DNA of 64,000 bases from Bacteroidaceae bacterium (GCA_902362375.1 CABIVS010000001.1:543820-607819), one strand, 5' to 3'; counted from the first letter of the stretch, positions 1 to 8,075 are shown. Notes: generated from the letters alone by a model not told the origin. Numbers and translations: made by a program.

Positions 1-734
1 ACGTGAGGTTTTATAAAGAGCCGTCCGGGAGTGATGAAACCGGGCGCCTCATCCGCGCCCAAAGCACGTACGATACCGATTTTTCCTCCAATAACATTAA
101 GACCGCCATTAGGATAATGCGTGTTTCCATTGGAGAAATGGGTGAGATCTACGCCTGCCGCCAGTTTCCAATACCTGTGAACTTGCCAATTCAGCAAAAA
201 GCCGAGATTGATGTATGCATTGATCTTGGAGCCAACCAACACGTTTTGCGGATTGGATAGTTCGTCATATTTCTTCCAGCCAAAAGAAGCTCCGAAGTTC
301 CATTCGTAATCGAGCGATAGGCGGGGCAACAGTTGCGCGATACGTGACCCTTGAAAAGCGTATACCGACACCGGATTTCCCAATTCAACGGGACTAAAGA
401 AGGTATGGTAGGAAACGCCAATACCCTGATAGGTATGAGGAAAGAGCCTGCCTAGATTGGATTCTTTGCCGAATCTGAAAGCGTACTTGAAATGGAAAGA
501 AAGCGATTGGTCGATTTTCTTTTGTTGCGCATTGTCTCCTTGCAGAAAACTATGGGTGGAGACGATATAGCCCGGACGGATGTCAAAGCCGAGCTGATGG
601 CGGATCAAGGGATAGCTGACGCTGTCGTTCCGTTGTCCGATGATTGTCTGGGCTTCCAGATTTACGTTGATTGCCGGATGTACCAGGAGGCAAAGGAGGC
701 ACAGCAACCGTATGGTGTTTCTATTTCTAATCAT
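1..734 (-). CDS. PagL-like lipid A deacylase / acyloxyacyl hydrolase family protein, 3' end outside window
   Basis: Reading leftward from the ATG at 732-734, a frame stays open to the window edge (244 codons), so the C-terminus is missing. The N-terminus is a signal peptide (MIRNRNTIRLLCLLCLLVHP..., cleavage near EAQ) and the rest looks like outer-membrane beta-strands. Near residues 200-220 it has THFSNGN followed by PNGGLN, matching the His-x-Ser-Asn active-site region of PagL-type 3-O-deacylases. In PagL this His/Ser pair with a later Glu removes an acyl chain from lipid A in the outer membrane; the Glu would lie in or after the last visible part. It begins 23 bp after the lipoprotein gene upstream, so the two are probably co-transcribed. 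The family call is fairly secure; the substrate is inferred. Confidence 0.75.
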   Translation of the reverse strand, partial: MIRNRNTIRLLCLLCLLVHPAINVNLEAQTIIGQRNDSVSYPLIRHQLGFDIRPGYIVSTHSFLQGDNAQQKKIDQSLSFHFKYAFRFGKESNLGRLFPHTYQGIGVSYHTFFSPVELGNPVSVYAFQGSRIAQLLPRLSLDYEWNFGASFGWKKYDELSNPQNVLVGSKINAYINLGFLLNWQVHRYWKLAAGVDLTHFSNGNTHYPNGGLNVIGGKIGIVRALGADEAPGFITPGRLFIKPH

Positions 735-756
735 TAATATGCTAGTTATTGAAAGG

Positions 757-1710
757 TTAGTTGTTGAGAGGAACATCCCTGTGTGTTATGTGATATTTTA
801 CAGGCATTTCGCTATGTAACGTACCGCTTACGATTCGTTGTTTCTTGGTTTTGGGATGAGAAACATAGAGGGTATATCGCGTTTCCAACCAATCATACAC
901 CATCCATAAGGTATAGGTTCGAGCAGTTCGGGGAGGGACTATGTCTTCTTCCTGTTCCGTACTGGGGCAAGACAACATTTGTTGTGCAGAAATGAACGAC
1001 ACCCGTTTACCGTTCATCCCTAAATATCCGTCTTTCATGCTTGGTATTTCCACCGTCAGACCGGCTTTGCCCAGTAGCTGAAAAGCTTCGGGCACATCGC
1101 TTTTGAATCTCATAAAATGGTAAAAAGACTCGAAAGGAAAAAACGTGTATGTAGACGAAACATCTGTAAAGTTATGAAAGGAGACGCCTTCTTTTCTCTC
1201 TGTCTTGTTTTCCGGATCGTAAGAATATGCATCCAAAGAATAAATAATACTGTCCATTACATATCTGTCTGCCGGAGAGATCTCGACATGTATCTCCTGC
1301 CACTCATACTCGTTGCTTGCCGTGAGTTGAAATTGAAAAGGAGCGGAAAGGGCATTCTCGCCCACCGTTATCTTCACTTCTTCGGGATGAACACGCTCGA
1401 TAGTGAAATCAATCATCTCCCCGACACACACAATCTTGCCTAATCCGTTCAGCAATGGACCTTGATCATCTGTTACCTGGCGATTGTCCGCATCATATAC
1501 TTTATATTGAAAGGGAAAACCGGAAGCTGTATACATTGTTAACCAATCCCAATTGGCAGCTGCAAATTGAATAGTGGCAACATCCCCGTTCCCGTCCAAC
1601 ATCAGTTCGGAATCGGAAGGACGGAAGTCGTCGACAAACACGTCTCCGTTACAACCATAAAACTCCCCCAGGATGAGAAGACAGATTGTCAGGTATAGGA
1701 ATCTTTTCAT
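757..1710 (-). CDS. Conserved lipoprotein of unknown function
   Basis: This 317-residue protein starts with MKRFLYLTICLLILGEFYGC; the Cys at residue 20 is a lipobox cysteine, so it is probably an outer-membrane-anchored lipoprotein. A start seven codons upstream (1731) is possible, but the internal Met gives a normal signal peptide. The mature part is rich in beta-strand-like segments and has no motif I can name. The early stretch ending in NWDWLTM is like the first strands of Bacteroidales BACON/Ig-type domains, but this is only an impression. It lies directly upstream of the PagL-like gene on the same strand, which suggests a shared envelope role. Confidence 0.7.
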   Translation of the reverse strand: MKRFLYLTICLLILGEFYGCNGDVFVDDFRPSDSELMLDGNGDVATIQFAAANWDWLTMYTASGFPFQYKVYDADNRQVTDDQGPLLNGLGKIVCVGEMIDFTIERVHPEEVKITVGENALSAPFQFQLTASNEYEWQEIHVEISPADRYVMDSIIYSLDAYSYDPENKTERKEGVSFHNFTDVSSTYTFFPFESFYHFMRFKSDVPEAFQLLGKAGLTVEIPSMKDGYLGMNGKRVSFISAQQMLSCPSTEQEEDIVPPRTARTYTLWMVYDWLETRYTLYVSHPKTKKQRIVSGTLHSEMPVKYHITHRDVPLNN

Positions 1711-1751
1711 ATTGTTTTCTCTCTTGTTCATGCTCTTTTATTCTCTACGGA

Positions 1752-1759
1752 CAAAAGTA
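1752..1759 (-). promoter_or_regulatory. Predicted -7 box for the lipoprotein gene
   Basis: On the minus strand this reads TACTTTTG, a match to the Bacteroides -7 consensus TAnnTTTG, about 42 bp before the MKRF start. No well-spaced TTTG -33 box is visible, so support is partial. The rest of the 1732-1895 gap shows nothing else. Confidence 0.45.
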
Positions 1760-1895
1760 ACATATATTTTCAGGAACAGCATACAAACCCACATTAAGAA
1801 GTGTTATTATCACCTGATTAATTACCATATACAGTGGCGGACGCTAAAACGGAGCTAAAACAATATATAGCAAGCAGATGGAGAGAAGTTACTAA

Positions 1896-2624
1896 TTAAT
1901 CAAACAGTTCTTTCAATACCTCCAGTGATTTCAATGCCGGAAAGTCCGGCAGATGCAAACGATAATAATCATTCATGATCGTCAGGCAGCGAGTACGCTC
2001 CGCACGGCTCATACCGAAAAGATGCATGGTCTCATAGTTCATGCGCATCAACTGACGGAGACGGGCGGCCTCTTCAGGATTGATATAAGAAGAATGTAGC
2101 TGGGGACGAATGGAAGTGAAACAGGCATTCAATAAATCGAAGTAATCGCCGGTATGATAATCTTCCAGATTCGGGTAAAGCCCCAGAAAACGCGAAAGAC
2201 GCATCAGGAAAACCAGATGGAAATTGGCAAATCCCTCTCCACACTCGTCCAGCCAAATGATAGAATGTTGCAGATAGGCGAATAACGGACGGTTCTCCGC
2301 CTCCTCCCGGATAGCCCTGTAAAGAAACTCCGACAAGAAAAGTGCCATCGAAGACTTATACGGATCATAAGGTATGGAAGAAAATGGATAAAAGGATTTC
2401 GCTTCCTTCACACGATAGAGTGTTGCATTGGGCCGATAGTCGGCCTCGAACTCGATAAAAGACAACGGTTGGAAAAGTACGGATTTTACAGCCGCCTTCC
2501 GTGAACGGGGTACTGTTACAAGGAAAGAAGCCCTGCCGGACAACTCTGTATACATATCTACAATGATAGAAGTATCATTGTATTTTAATGTATGAAGAAC
2601 TATTCCTTTCGTTTTTTGCAACAT
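1896..2624 (-). CDS. recO: DNA repair protein RecO
   Basis: The product is 242 residues from the Met in [15 protein letters not shown], the usual RecO N-terminus; a start two codons upstream is possible. RecO is an OB-fold protein that with RecR removes SSB and loads RecA at single-strand gaps. The N-terminal OB-fold segment ([22 protein letters not shown]) and the helical part with FLGLYPN are typical of Bacteroidetes RecO, and length fits. The zinc-binding Cys cluster of some RecO proteins is absent, as is common in this phylum. It is monocistronic here, and its -7 box candidate CAAAACTA (minus-strand TAGTTTTG) lies at 2654-2661. Confidence 0.92.
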   Translation of the reverse strand: MLQKTKGIVLHTLKYNDTSIIVDMYTELSGRASFLVTVPRSRKAAVKSVLFQPLSFIEFEADYRPNATLYRVKEAKSFYPFSSIPYDPYKSSMALFLSEFLYRAIREEAENRPLFAYLQHSIIWLDECGEGFANFHLVFLMRLSRFLGLYPNLEDYHTGDYFDLLNACFTSIRPQLHSSYINPEEAARLRQLMRMNYETMHLFGMSRAERTRCLTIMNDYYRLHLPDFPALKSLEVLKELFD

Positions 2625-2653
2625 AACCAAATAACCTCGTTTCCAATCCGAAG

Positions 2654-2661
2654 CAAAACTA
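2654..2661 (-). promoter_or_regulatory. Predicted -7 box for recO
   Basis: The minus strand reads TAGTTTTG, matching TAnnTTTG, 30 bp upstream of the recO start. No clear -33 TTTG at the expected distance. Confidence 0.4.
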
Positions 2662-2764
2662 CAAAAAATAGATAGTAATCAGAGAGTTTTTAAAGGCATT
2701 AACAACAAAAAAGATAACTACTTTTGTTATAGTCCCTGAATAACAAGTAAAGATAAACAAGCTT

Positions 2765-3724
2765 ATGAAACGAAAAAGTAATAAAAACGGATTTACCGGA
2801 TGCGCCAAAGCATACATCCGGAATTTACAGGAAGAAGGTCGTTATTCGACAGCACATGTGTATAAGAATGCAATTCTTTCATTCACGAGGTTCTGCGGTA
2901 CTCCCGGCATAGCTTTCGGACAGGTCACCCGCGATAGTTTGAGACGATACGGACAGCATCTCCACGAACATGGGTTGAAACCAAACACTGTTTCGACCTA
3001 TATGCGTATGTTGCGCAGCATCTATAACCGTGGTGTGGAGGCAGGTATAGCCCGCTTCATCCCCCGGTTGTTTCGCGACGTATACACTGGCGTAGATGTA
3101 CGGCAGAAAAGGGCACTCCCTGTCAGCGAACTGCATACACTTCTCTACAAAGCTCCTCAATCCCAACACTTAAGTCGTACGCAAGCTATCGCACGGTTGA
3201 TGTTCCAATTCTGCGGTATGCCGTTCTCTGATTTCGCACATTTAGAAAAATCGGCATTGGAACACGGAATCCTTAGATACAATCGCATAAAAACAGGCAC
3301 ACCAATAAGCCTTGAAATCCTGGACACCTCCAAGAAAGAGATAAACAGACTGCGTAACAACAATCCGCCGAGAGAAGATTGCCCAGACTACCTATTTAAT
3401 ATAATGAAAGGAGATAAGAGACGAAAAGAAGAAGGCATATATAAGGAATATCAGTCAGCCCTCCGCCGATTCAACAATCAATTGAAAAGCCTGTCAAAAG
3501 AGCTAAACCTAAAATCACCTGTCAGTTCATATACTATCCGGCATTCTTGGGCAACAAATGCCAAATACCAGGGAATCCCTATTGAAATGATCAGTGAATC
3601 ACTAGGACATAAATCAATAAAAACCACACAAACTTATCTGAAAGGTTTTGGTTTGAAGAAAAGGACAGAAGCCAACCAATTGAATTGTTTTTACGTAGAA
3701 TCTTACAGCACAAGTCATCAATAA
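2765..3724 (+). CDS. Tyrosine recombinase (DNA invertase type) beside an invertible promoter
   Basis: This is a 319-residue tyrosine recombinase with an N-terminal SAM-like core-binding domain (about 10-100) and a C-terminal catalytic domain. K176 (RIKTG), R259 (YTIRHSWAT), H282 (LGHKS) and the nucleophile Y291 (TYLKGF) are present. The first catalytic arginine is not: the motif is MFQFCGMPFSD, with Cys150 (TGC, 3212-3214) where family members usually read R-G-M-P-F. The box II histidine is Tyr256, which is common in Bacteroides enzymes. It belongs to the Mpi-like invertase group that flips promoters, and a pair of 19-bp inverted repeats starts 39 bp after its stop. The inferred role is inversion of the 3782-4031 segment that controls the fimbrial operon. 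A TACTTTTG -7-like box lies at 2719-2726. Activity with Cys150 is uncertain. Confidence 0.9.
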   Translation: MKRKSNKNGFTGCAKAYIRNLQEEGRYSTAHVYKNAILSFTRFCGTPGIAFGQVTRDSLRRYGQHLHEHGLKPNTVSTYMRMLRSIYNRGVEAGIARFIPRLFRDVYTGVDVRQKRALPVSELHTLLYKAPQSQHLSRTQAIARLMFQFCGMPFSDFAHLEKSALEHGILRYNRIKTGTPISLEILDTSKKEINRLRNNNPPREDCPDYLFNIMKGDKRRKEEGIYKEYQSALRRFNNQLKSLSKELNLKSPVSSYTIRHSWATNAKYQGIPIEMISESLGHKSIKTTQTYLKGFGLKKRTEANQLNCFYVESYSTSHQ

Positions 3725-3762
3725 AATATAAGCAGCTATCTATCAGCAATCTACCTTATCCA

Positions 3763-3781
3763 TTACTTCTTAGGTAACGGA
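3763..3781 (+). repeat. Left inverted repeat (IR-L) of invertible promoter segment
   Basis: TTACTTCTTAGGTAACGGA, 19 bp, is the exact reverse complement of 4032-4050. Counting the mirrored TATC/GATA outside, the repeat extends to 25 bp (3757-3781 with 4032-4056) with two mismatches. It sits 39 bp after the recombinase stop and is the likely crossover site. Confidence 0.93.
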
Positions 3782-4031
3782 TATAAATACTGCACAAAGA
3801 TATATAAAAAGAGTATTACATTCCAAATTAATTATAGATTATTTTATTCAACTTCTTCCGAAGAATAAAATAAGATATGAGAACACGAATCACTTTTAGT
3901 TCATGTTCCAACTATCTATTGCCAATCATCGGACCGTTTTTTCTGTCCGAAAGCTTCCAGAGACGTATATCAATAAAAGACCACTGTCTTTTTTACTTTT
4001 CCCCCATGTGCTCCTGTCATTAAACAGGAGT
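3782..4031. promoter_or_regulatory. Invertible 250-bp promoter segment, predicted OFF orientation
   Basis: This segment between the two inverted repeats has no gene. It holds one good Bacteroides promoter, at 3795-3827 and reading leftward, a hairpin TCGGAC/GTCCGA at 3929-3950, and a 7-bp hairpin CTCCTGT/ACAGGAG at 4011-4030 against the right repeat. I found no good promoter reading toward the fimbrial genes in this orientation. Inversion would put the promoter at about 3986-4018 facing right, giving a transcript start near 4025 and a 5' leader of about 49 nt before the ATG at 4074. Confidence 0.85.
3795..3827 (-). promoter_or_regulatory. Bacteroides-type promoter inside the invertible segment
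   Basis: On the minus strand: TTTG (3827-3824), 21-bp spacer, TATCTTTG (3802-3795), a full match to TTTG/TAnnTTTG. It currently fires leftward, through the left repeat and antisense to the 3' end of the recombinase gene. Confidence 0.8.
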
Positions 4032-4050
4032 TCCGTTACCTAAGAAGTAA
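4032..4050 (-). repeat. Right inverted repeat (IR-R) of invertible promoter segment
   Basis: TCCGTTACCTAAGAAGTAA, the exact reverse complement of 3763-3781. It ends 23 bp before the first fimbrial-operon ATG. Confidence 0.93.
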
Positions 4051-4073
4051 CAGATACACATAAACAAATAATT

Positions 4074-4745
4074 ATGACACACAAACCCGATATCAGTAAA
4101 AATGAAAGGCCTGCTGCCAGCAACAGGTGGAGATATGCGGCAAACATTAAACATGGGCTAGCCATCATTGCCTTTGTTACATGTATTCTGCCTGCTTCAA
4201 ACCTTTGCGGACAAAATATAGCCATTAAAAGCAATCTGCTTTACGATCTAACCACTACTCTCAACATGGGAGGAGAAGTGCGATGTGACGATACACATAC
4301 CATCAGCCTTTCTCTCAATTACAATCCCTGGGACTTCGGAGGGAACAAAAAGATGAAGCATTTCCTGTTGCAGCCGGAATACCGTAAATGGTTTAATGAA
4401 GCATTCACAGGAAATTTTATCGGCTTTCAGCTACACTATGCTTTGTTCAATTTTGGAGGAATGCTCCCTTGGGGATTCAGCGATGGGAAAATGCTGGGTA
4501 TTGAGAACAGGCAGATTGCTCATAACAGATATCAAGGCAATCTGGCGGGTTTTGGCATTTCCTACGGTTATCAATGGATGATCAGCCCTCAATGGAACCT
4601 GGAAGCAGGAATCTCACTCGGATATGCACACCTTAATTATAAACGCTACGGACAGTCTGAAGGTGCAGCCCTATTGGAAAAATCAAGCTGCAACTACTGG
4701 GGACCTACACAAGCAGGGATATCAATCATATATTTCATCCGATAA
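4074..4745 (+). CDS. DUF3575 outer-membrane protein, first gene of fimbrial operon
   Basis: The 223-residue protein has a long N-region (about 27 residues) before a hydrophobic signal segment (HGLAIIAFVTCILPASNLCGQ) and then NIAIKSNLLYDLTTTLNMGGE, the standard opening of DUF3575 proteins. The remainder alternates aromatic and glycine-rich strands and ends on Phe-Ile-Arg, as expected for a small outer-membrane beta-barrel. DUF3575 genes accompany Bacteroidales fimbrillin operons; their exact role in pilus assembly is not established. No internal Met offers a shorter start. A paralogue lies at 5815. Expression should depend on the invertible promoter just upstream. Confidence 0.85.
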   Translation: MTHKPDISKNERPAASNRWRYAANIKHGLAIIAFVTCILPASNLCGQNIAIKSNLLYDLTTTLNMGGEVRCDDTHTISLSLNYNPWDFGGNKKMKHFLLQPEYRKWFNEAFTGNFIGFQLHYALFNFGGMLPWGFSDGKMLGIENRQIAHNRYQGNLAGFGISYGYQWMISPQWNLEAGISLGYAHLNYKRYGQSEGAALLEKSSCNYWGPTQAGISIIYFIR

Positions 4746-4770
4746 ATCAACCTAATAATAACCACATAAA

Positions 4771-5802
4771 ATGAAAACGAAAGCATTCATATTTTTCAGC
4801 TTATTGATATGCAATCTACTCCCGGCACAAAACATTAAACTGGATATTACTCCACACTTTCTCGGAGTGCGGGCAGATTCATTACTACTCTCCATGGATG
4901 TATCGGTAGAAATAGAAAATATGGAGTCTAAAAATGCCGTCAGACTAACGCCCGTCTTAACCGGACAGGAAAAGAAAATCTTACTACCCTCCATCCTATT
5001 GAACGGCAAACAAAAACAGAAATTATATCTGCGCAACCAGATATTACGAAAAAAAAGCGGGCATAAAGAAGAGGATGCAACCTACCTCGTTGCCGGTATC
5101 GGCGAAAGTCATTCCCGCACCATCGCTTACCGGACTTCGTTGCCCGCAGAAGATTGGATGAACCACGCAACTCTCCTCCTTCGGAGAACAATCATCCGTC
5201 CTGAAAGCGAACAAGCGTTGAAAGACACTTTACTCATTACATCTCAACCTGCTGCACTCCCATCCCTCCAAAAGAATCCGGACGAGGCTACGTCAACAGC
5301 AGAAAACACGTCTCAGGCCGATACGACAACCACAAAAATGAAATATAAAGGTTCGTATGTTTCTCCGGCTACGGATGATGTAGATATACGAAATCAGAAA
5401 GAGTTGAATTTTAATCTTGAAGAGGCTAAGATTATGGCTGACGTCAATCCACAAATGTTGTCGCTCCGCGAACTCTATACCGTAGCTCTGTCGTATGCAG
5501 ATAACAAAGCCAAGTTTTACCAAATTATTAACATCAGTGTCAAACTGTATCCTGTACACCCCATCGCCAACCTGAACGCTGCCGCTGCCGCCATCGAACA
5601 AGGAAATACTCAATCAATAAGCAAGTTTTTATCGATGGCTCCTCATGACAACCTTGCTTACAAGAATTGCCGGGGTGTATATGAGCTAATGACTGGAAAC
5701 ACATACGAAGGCATTCGTATGTTAAAGGCCGCTAAGACAGAAGGGTCAGAAGAGGCTTCTTACAATCTGAATGTATTTTTTGAAAATAATAAACGTCCTT
5801 AA
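4771..5802 (+). CDS. DUF3868 fimbrial accessory protein (short form)
   Basis: This 343-residue secreted protein has a signal peptide ending CNLLPAQ. The N-terminal part (about 20-150) is DUF3868-like: a strand-rich domain with VSVEIENMES and the conserved EDWMNHATLLL. A Thr/Ser/Asn-rich linker follows (165-200), then a helical TPR-like tail with LYPVHPIANLNAAAAAIEQG. Both conserved parts recur in the 6636 gene, where an OmpA-like domain lies between them; here that domain is missing. It starts 25 bp after the DUF3575 gene. A role as periplasmic or outer-membrane accessory factor for the fimbria is inferred from context. Confidence 0.8.
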   Translation: MKTKAFIFFSLLICNLLPAQNIKLDITPHFLGVRADSLLLSMDVSVEIENMESKNAVRLTPVLTGQEKKILLPSILLNGKQKQKLYLRNQILRKKSGHKEEDATYLVAGIGESHSRTIAYRTSLPAEDWMNHATLLLRRTIIRPESEQALKDTLLITSQPAALPSLQKNPDEATSTAENTSQADTTTTKMKYKGSYVSPATDDVDIRNQKELNFNLEEAKIMADVNPQMLSLRELYTVALSYADNKAKFYQIINISVKLYPVHPIANLNAAAAAIEQGNTQSISKFLSMAPHDNLAYKNCRGVYELMTGNTYEGIRMLKAAKTEGSEEASYNLNVFFENNKRP

Positions 5803-5814
5803 CGAGCAGATACA

Positions 5815-6384
5815 ATGAAATATTTCTTATTCTTATTCCTGTTCTTATCAGTTGGTTGGCTCCACTGTCACTCACAGAAAGTAGCAGTCAGGGTGAATGC
5901 GCTTCCTGCAATAGAGGGGGCTCTCGAGGTCGGAGTCTCATATGCCATCGGAAATAAAAGCACAGTTGAACTGACCGGCAGTCTGCGACCATGGAAACGG
6001 GAAGAGAAATATGTGAACCGCTATTGGCTGATACAACCAGAATATAAATACTGGACTTGCCAGAAGTTTAACGGCTTTTTCTGGGGTACTTACCTCAATG
6101 GGGCACAATTCAATATCGGAGGGAAAAAACTGCCTTTCGGTATATTCGCCGGGTTGAAAAAGTACAGATATGAAGGATGGCTGGCAGGCGGAGGTATCAG
6201 TGCCGGATATCACTGGATGCTGAATGATCATTGGAATATAGAAACAAGTCTGGGAGTAGGATACGATTTTATCCGCTACAAGCAATACAACTGCGTCAAG
6301 AAATGCGCCGGATTACGGGACAAAGGTGATTATCATTACATAGGGCCTAGTAAGGCTTCAATAAGTTTAGTTTATCTATTTTAA
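5815..6384 (+). CDS. Second DUF3575 outer-membrane protein
   Basis: A 189-residue protein with signal peptide MKYFLFLFLFLSVGWLHCHS, paralogous to the 4074 product: both share WLIQPEYKYW / LLQPEYRKW, a GxxxNGAQFNIGG-type segment, an AGGGISAGYHWML / AGFGISYGYQWMI segment and an aromatic C-terminus (VYLF). It is predicted to be a small outer-membrane beta-barrel. It starts 12 bp after the short DUF3868 gene. Together with the following DUF3868/OmpA gene it repeats the DUF3575-DUF3868 gene order, which looks like an ancient tandem duplication. Confidence 0.83.
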   Translation: MKYFLFLFLFLSVGWLHCHSQKVAVRVNALPAIEGALEVGVSYAIGNKSTVELTGSLRPWKREEKYVNRYWLIQPEYKYWTCQKFNGFFWGTYLNGAQFNIGGKKLPFGIFAGLKKYRYEGWLAGGGISAGYHWMLNDHWNIETSLGVGYDFIRYKQYNCVKKCAGLRDKGDYHYIGPSKASISLVYLF

Positions 6385-6395
6385 AATAAAACAGG

Positions 6396-6587
6396 ATGAA
6401 AAGTTTATGGAAAGTCTGGTTCTCCAGAAAAAGAAGTATCTACATACGAATAGCACGTCAATGCCGTTCTACCCCATGGAGAGTATATTATCTAGGACAT
6501 GGAGGCATCAGCAGATCAATAAAGGACATGAAGATATTGAAAGCATTGCAGCAGCAAGGAATCATTTCACGAATTTATCCATGGTGA
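6396..6587 (+). CDS. Doubtful small ORF in the fimbrial operon
   Basis: A 63-codon frame begins 11 bp after the second DUF3575 gene, behind ACAGG, and encodes a basic peptide (MKSLWKVWFSRKRSIYIRIA...). An overlapping frame (6407-6613, 68 codons) covers the same bases. Neither has a signal peptide or a domain I recognise. The stretch may be a real small protein, a decayed gene, or simply a 250-bp spacer ahead of the 6636 gene. I list it because it fills the largest gap in the operon. Confidence 0.25.
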   Translation: MKSLWKVWFSRKRSIYIRIARQCRSTPWRVYYLGHGGISRSIKDMKILKALQQQGIISRIYPW

Positions 6588-6635
6588 GTTATGATTGCTT
6601 TTGTTACGGATAAGGAGTCATTTAGTTATAAAAAT

Positions 6636-8051
6636 ATGAAAACAGGAGGAACTTTTATCATTGCAGCCATCTTATCTCTTTCTCTTCAGGCACAGACACC
6701 TGTAGCAGGAGATGATGGCACTGTTCGAGCCACTTCCTCCAGCCTGCACAAGGCCGGGAAAGAATTACTGGTTTCTATTGGAATAGAAGTCACTCGTGAC
6801 TTCCTGCCCAATGAATCAATGACATTGATACCTGTTGTCAGTGACAGTCTGGAACACCGGTTGGAATTACCACCGATCTATATCAACAGCCGAAAACAAC
6901 ACATCATATTTTTGCGCGAAGCCGGCAAGAAGGAAAAAGAAGCCGAAGCATTGCAAAGAAAAAACGGAAGTCGGCAGACAATACATTATCTGCAATCTGT
7001 ACCTTTCGAAAGTTGGATGAATCATGCCACTCTCTCACTCGTTGAGAAAAGCTGTGGCTGTGGGATTCCGGGTGAAGAAAATTTCACTTGTATCGCCCGT
7101 TTACACCCACAGCCAACCCCTATTCCACAACTCGTATTCCTGACTCCCCAAGTGGAAATCTCGAAAATCAGAGAAGAAAAAGGGTGTGCGTTTATTGATT
7201 TTCCTGTCAATGTGACTGCTATATACGAAACATACAGCAACAATACAGTAGAACTGAATAAAATTATTGAAACAATCAACACCATTAAAAATGACACCAA
7301 CGTTACCATCACACACATCAGCATTCACGGCTACGCTTCACCCGATGGACCTTACCGACTCAATGAGAAGTTGGCCCGTGAACGTACTCAATCTGTGAAA
7401 GAGTATGTAAATCAGCTATATGCATTCGACGGAGCGCATGTCCGGACAGACTATACTCCCGAAGATTGGGAAGGATTTGAAGCTCTTCTCTGTGATACGA
7501 CTTTTCAAGAGAAAGAAGCGATAATAAAAACCATAACAAGCGACATTCACCCCGACAGCAAGGAGAGAAAGTTAAAAAAACACTTCCCTGCATTCTACGC
7601 TTTTGTCCTGAAGCATTGGTTTACTCTACTTAGACATTCCGACTACACTATTGAATATCGTGTACGCCCGTTTACTCTTGCAGAATCCCGGAAAGTCTTT
7701 ACTACAAACCCTAAAAATTTGAGTCTTGAAGAAATGTTTCGTCTCGCACTTGCCAGTACACCTGGAAGCGAAACTTATAATCAGATTTTCATGACTGCCG
7801 TACAACTATTTCCCGATAATCCCACAGCCAACTTGAATGCCGCCTGTATAGCCTTGATGCAAAGAGACGTCCAAACAGCTGCCACTTATCTGGAAAAAGC
7901 TCCGGAAGTACCGGAAACAATATTAGCAAAAGGAGTTCTATGCTTTCTTAAAAATAACTATGAGGAAGCAGAGTACTTATTCAGACAAGCTCAAAAAGCA
8001 GGACTATCACAAGCGGATAATAATCTGCAATTAGTCCTTGAATTAAAATAA
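6636..8051 (+). CDS. DUF3868 / OmpA-like fimbrial accessory protein with TPR-like tail
   Basis: Starting at the Met of MKTGGTFIIAAILSLSLQAQ gives a proper signal peptide; the frame is open 15 codons upstream but that would bury the signal. The 471-residue protein has a DUF3868 domain (about 20-150, containing SWMNHATLSL), an OmpA-like domain (about 190-275, with HISIHGYASPDGPYRLNEKL and a following RTQSVKEYV), then a TPR-like helical tail (LFPDNPTANLNAACIALMQR). OmpA-like domains bind peptidoglycan, so it could anchor the fimbrial machinery to the wall. It is the long paralogue of the 4771 product. The fimbrillin gene follows 24 bp later. Confidence 0.83.
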   Translation: MKTGGTFIIAAILSLSLQAQTPVAGDDGTVRATSSSLHKAGKELLVSIGIEVTRDFLPNESMTLIPVVSDSLEHRLELPPIYINSRKQHIIFLREAGKKEKEAEALQRKNGSRQTIHYLQSVPFESWMNHATLSLVEKSCGCGIPGEENFTCIARLHPQPTPIPQLVFLTPQVEISKIREEKGCAFIDFPVNVTAIYETYSNNTVELNKIIETINTIKNDTNVTITHISIHGYASPDGPYRLNEKLARERTQSVKEYVNQLYAFDGAHVRTDYTPEDWEGFEALLCDTTFQEKEAIIKTITSDIHPDSKERKLKKHFPAFYAFVLKHWFTLLRHSDYTIEYRVRPFTLAESRKVFTTNPKNLSLEEMFRLALASTPGSETYNQIFMTAVQLFPDNPTANLNAACIALMQRDVQTAATYLEKAPEVPETILAKGVLCFLKNNYEEAEYLFRQAQKAGLSQADNNLQLVLELK

Positions 8052-8075
8052 ATACTCATTAAAATCAAATGTAAA

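Noticed and set aside
4396..4581. 61-codon frame inside the first DUF3575 gene
   Set aside because: Shadow frame within a well-supported coding sequence on the same strand.
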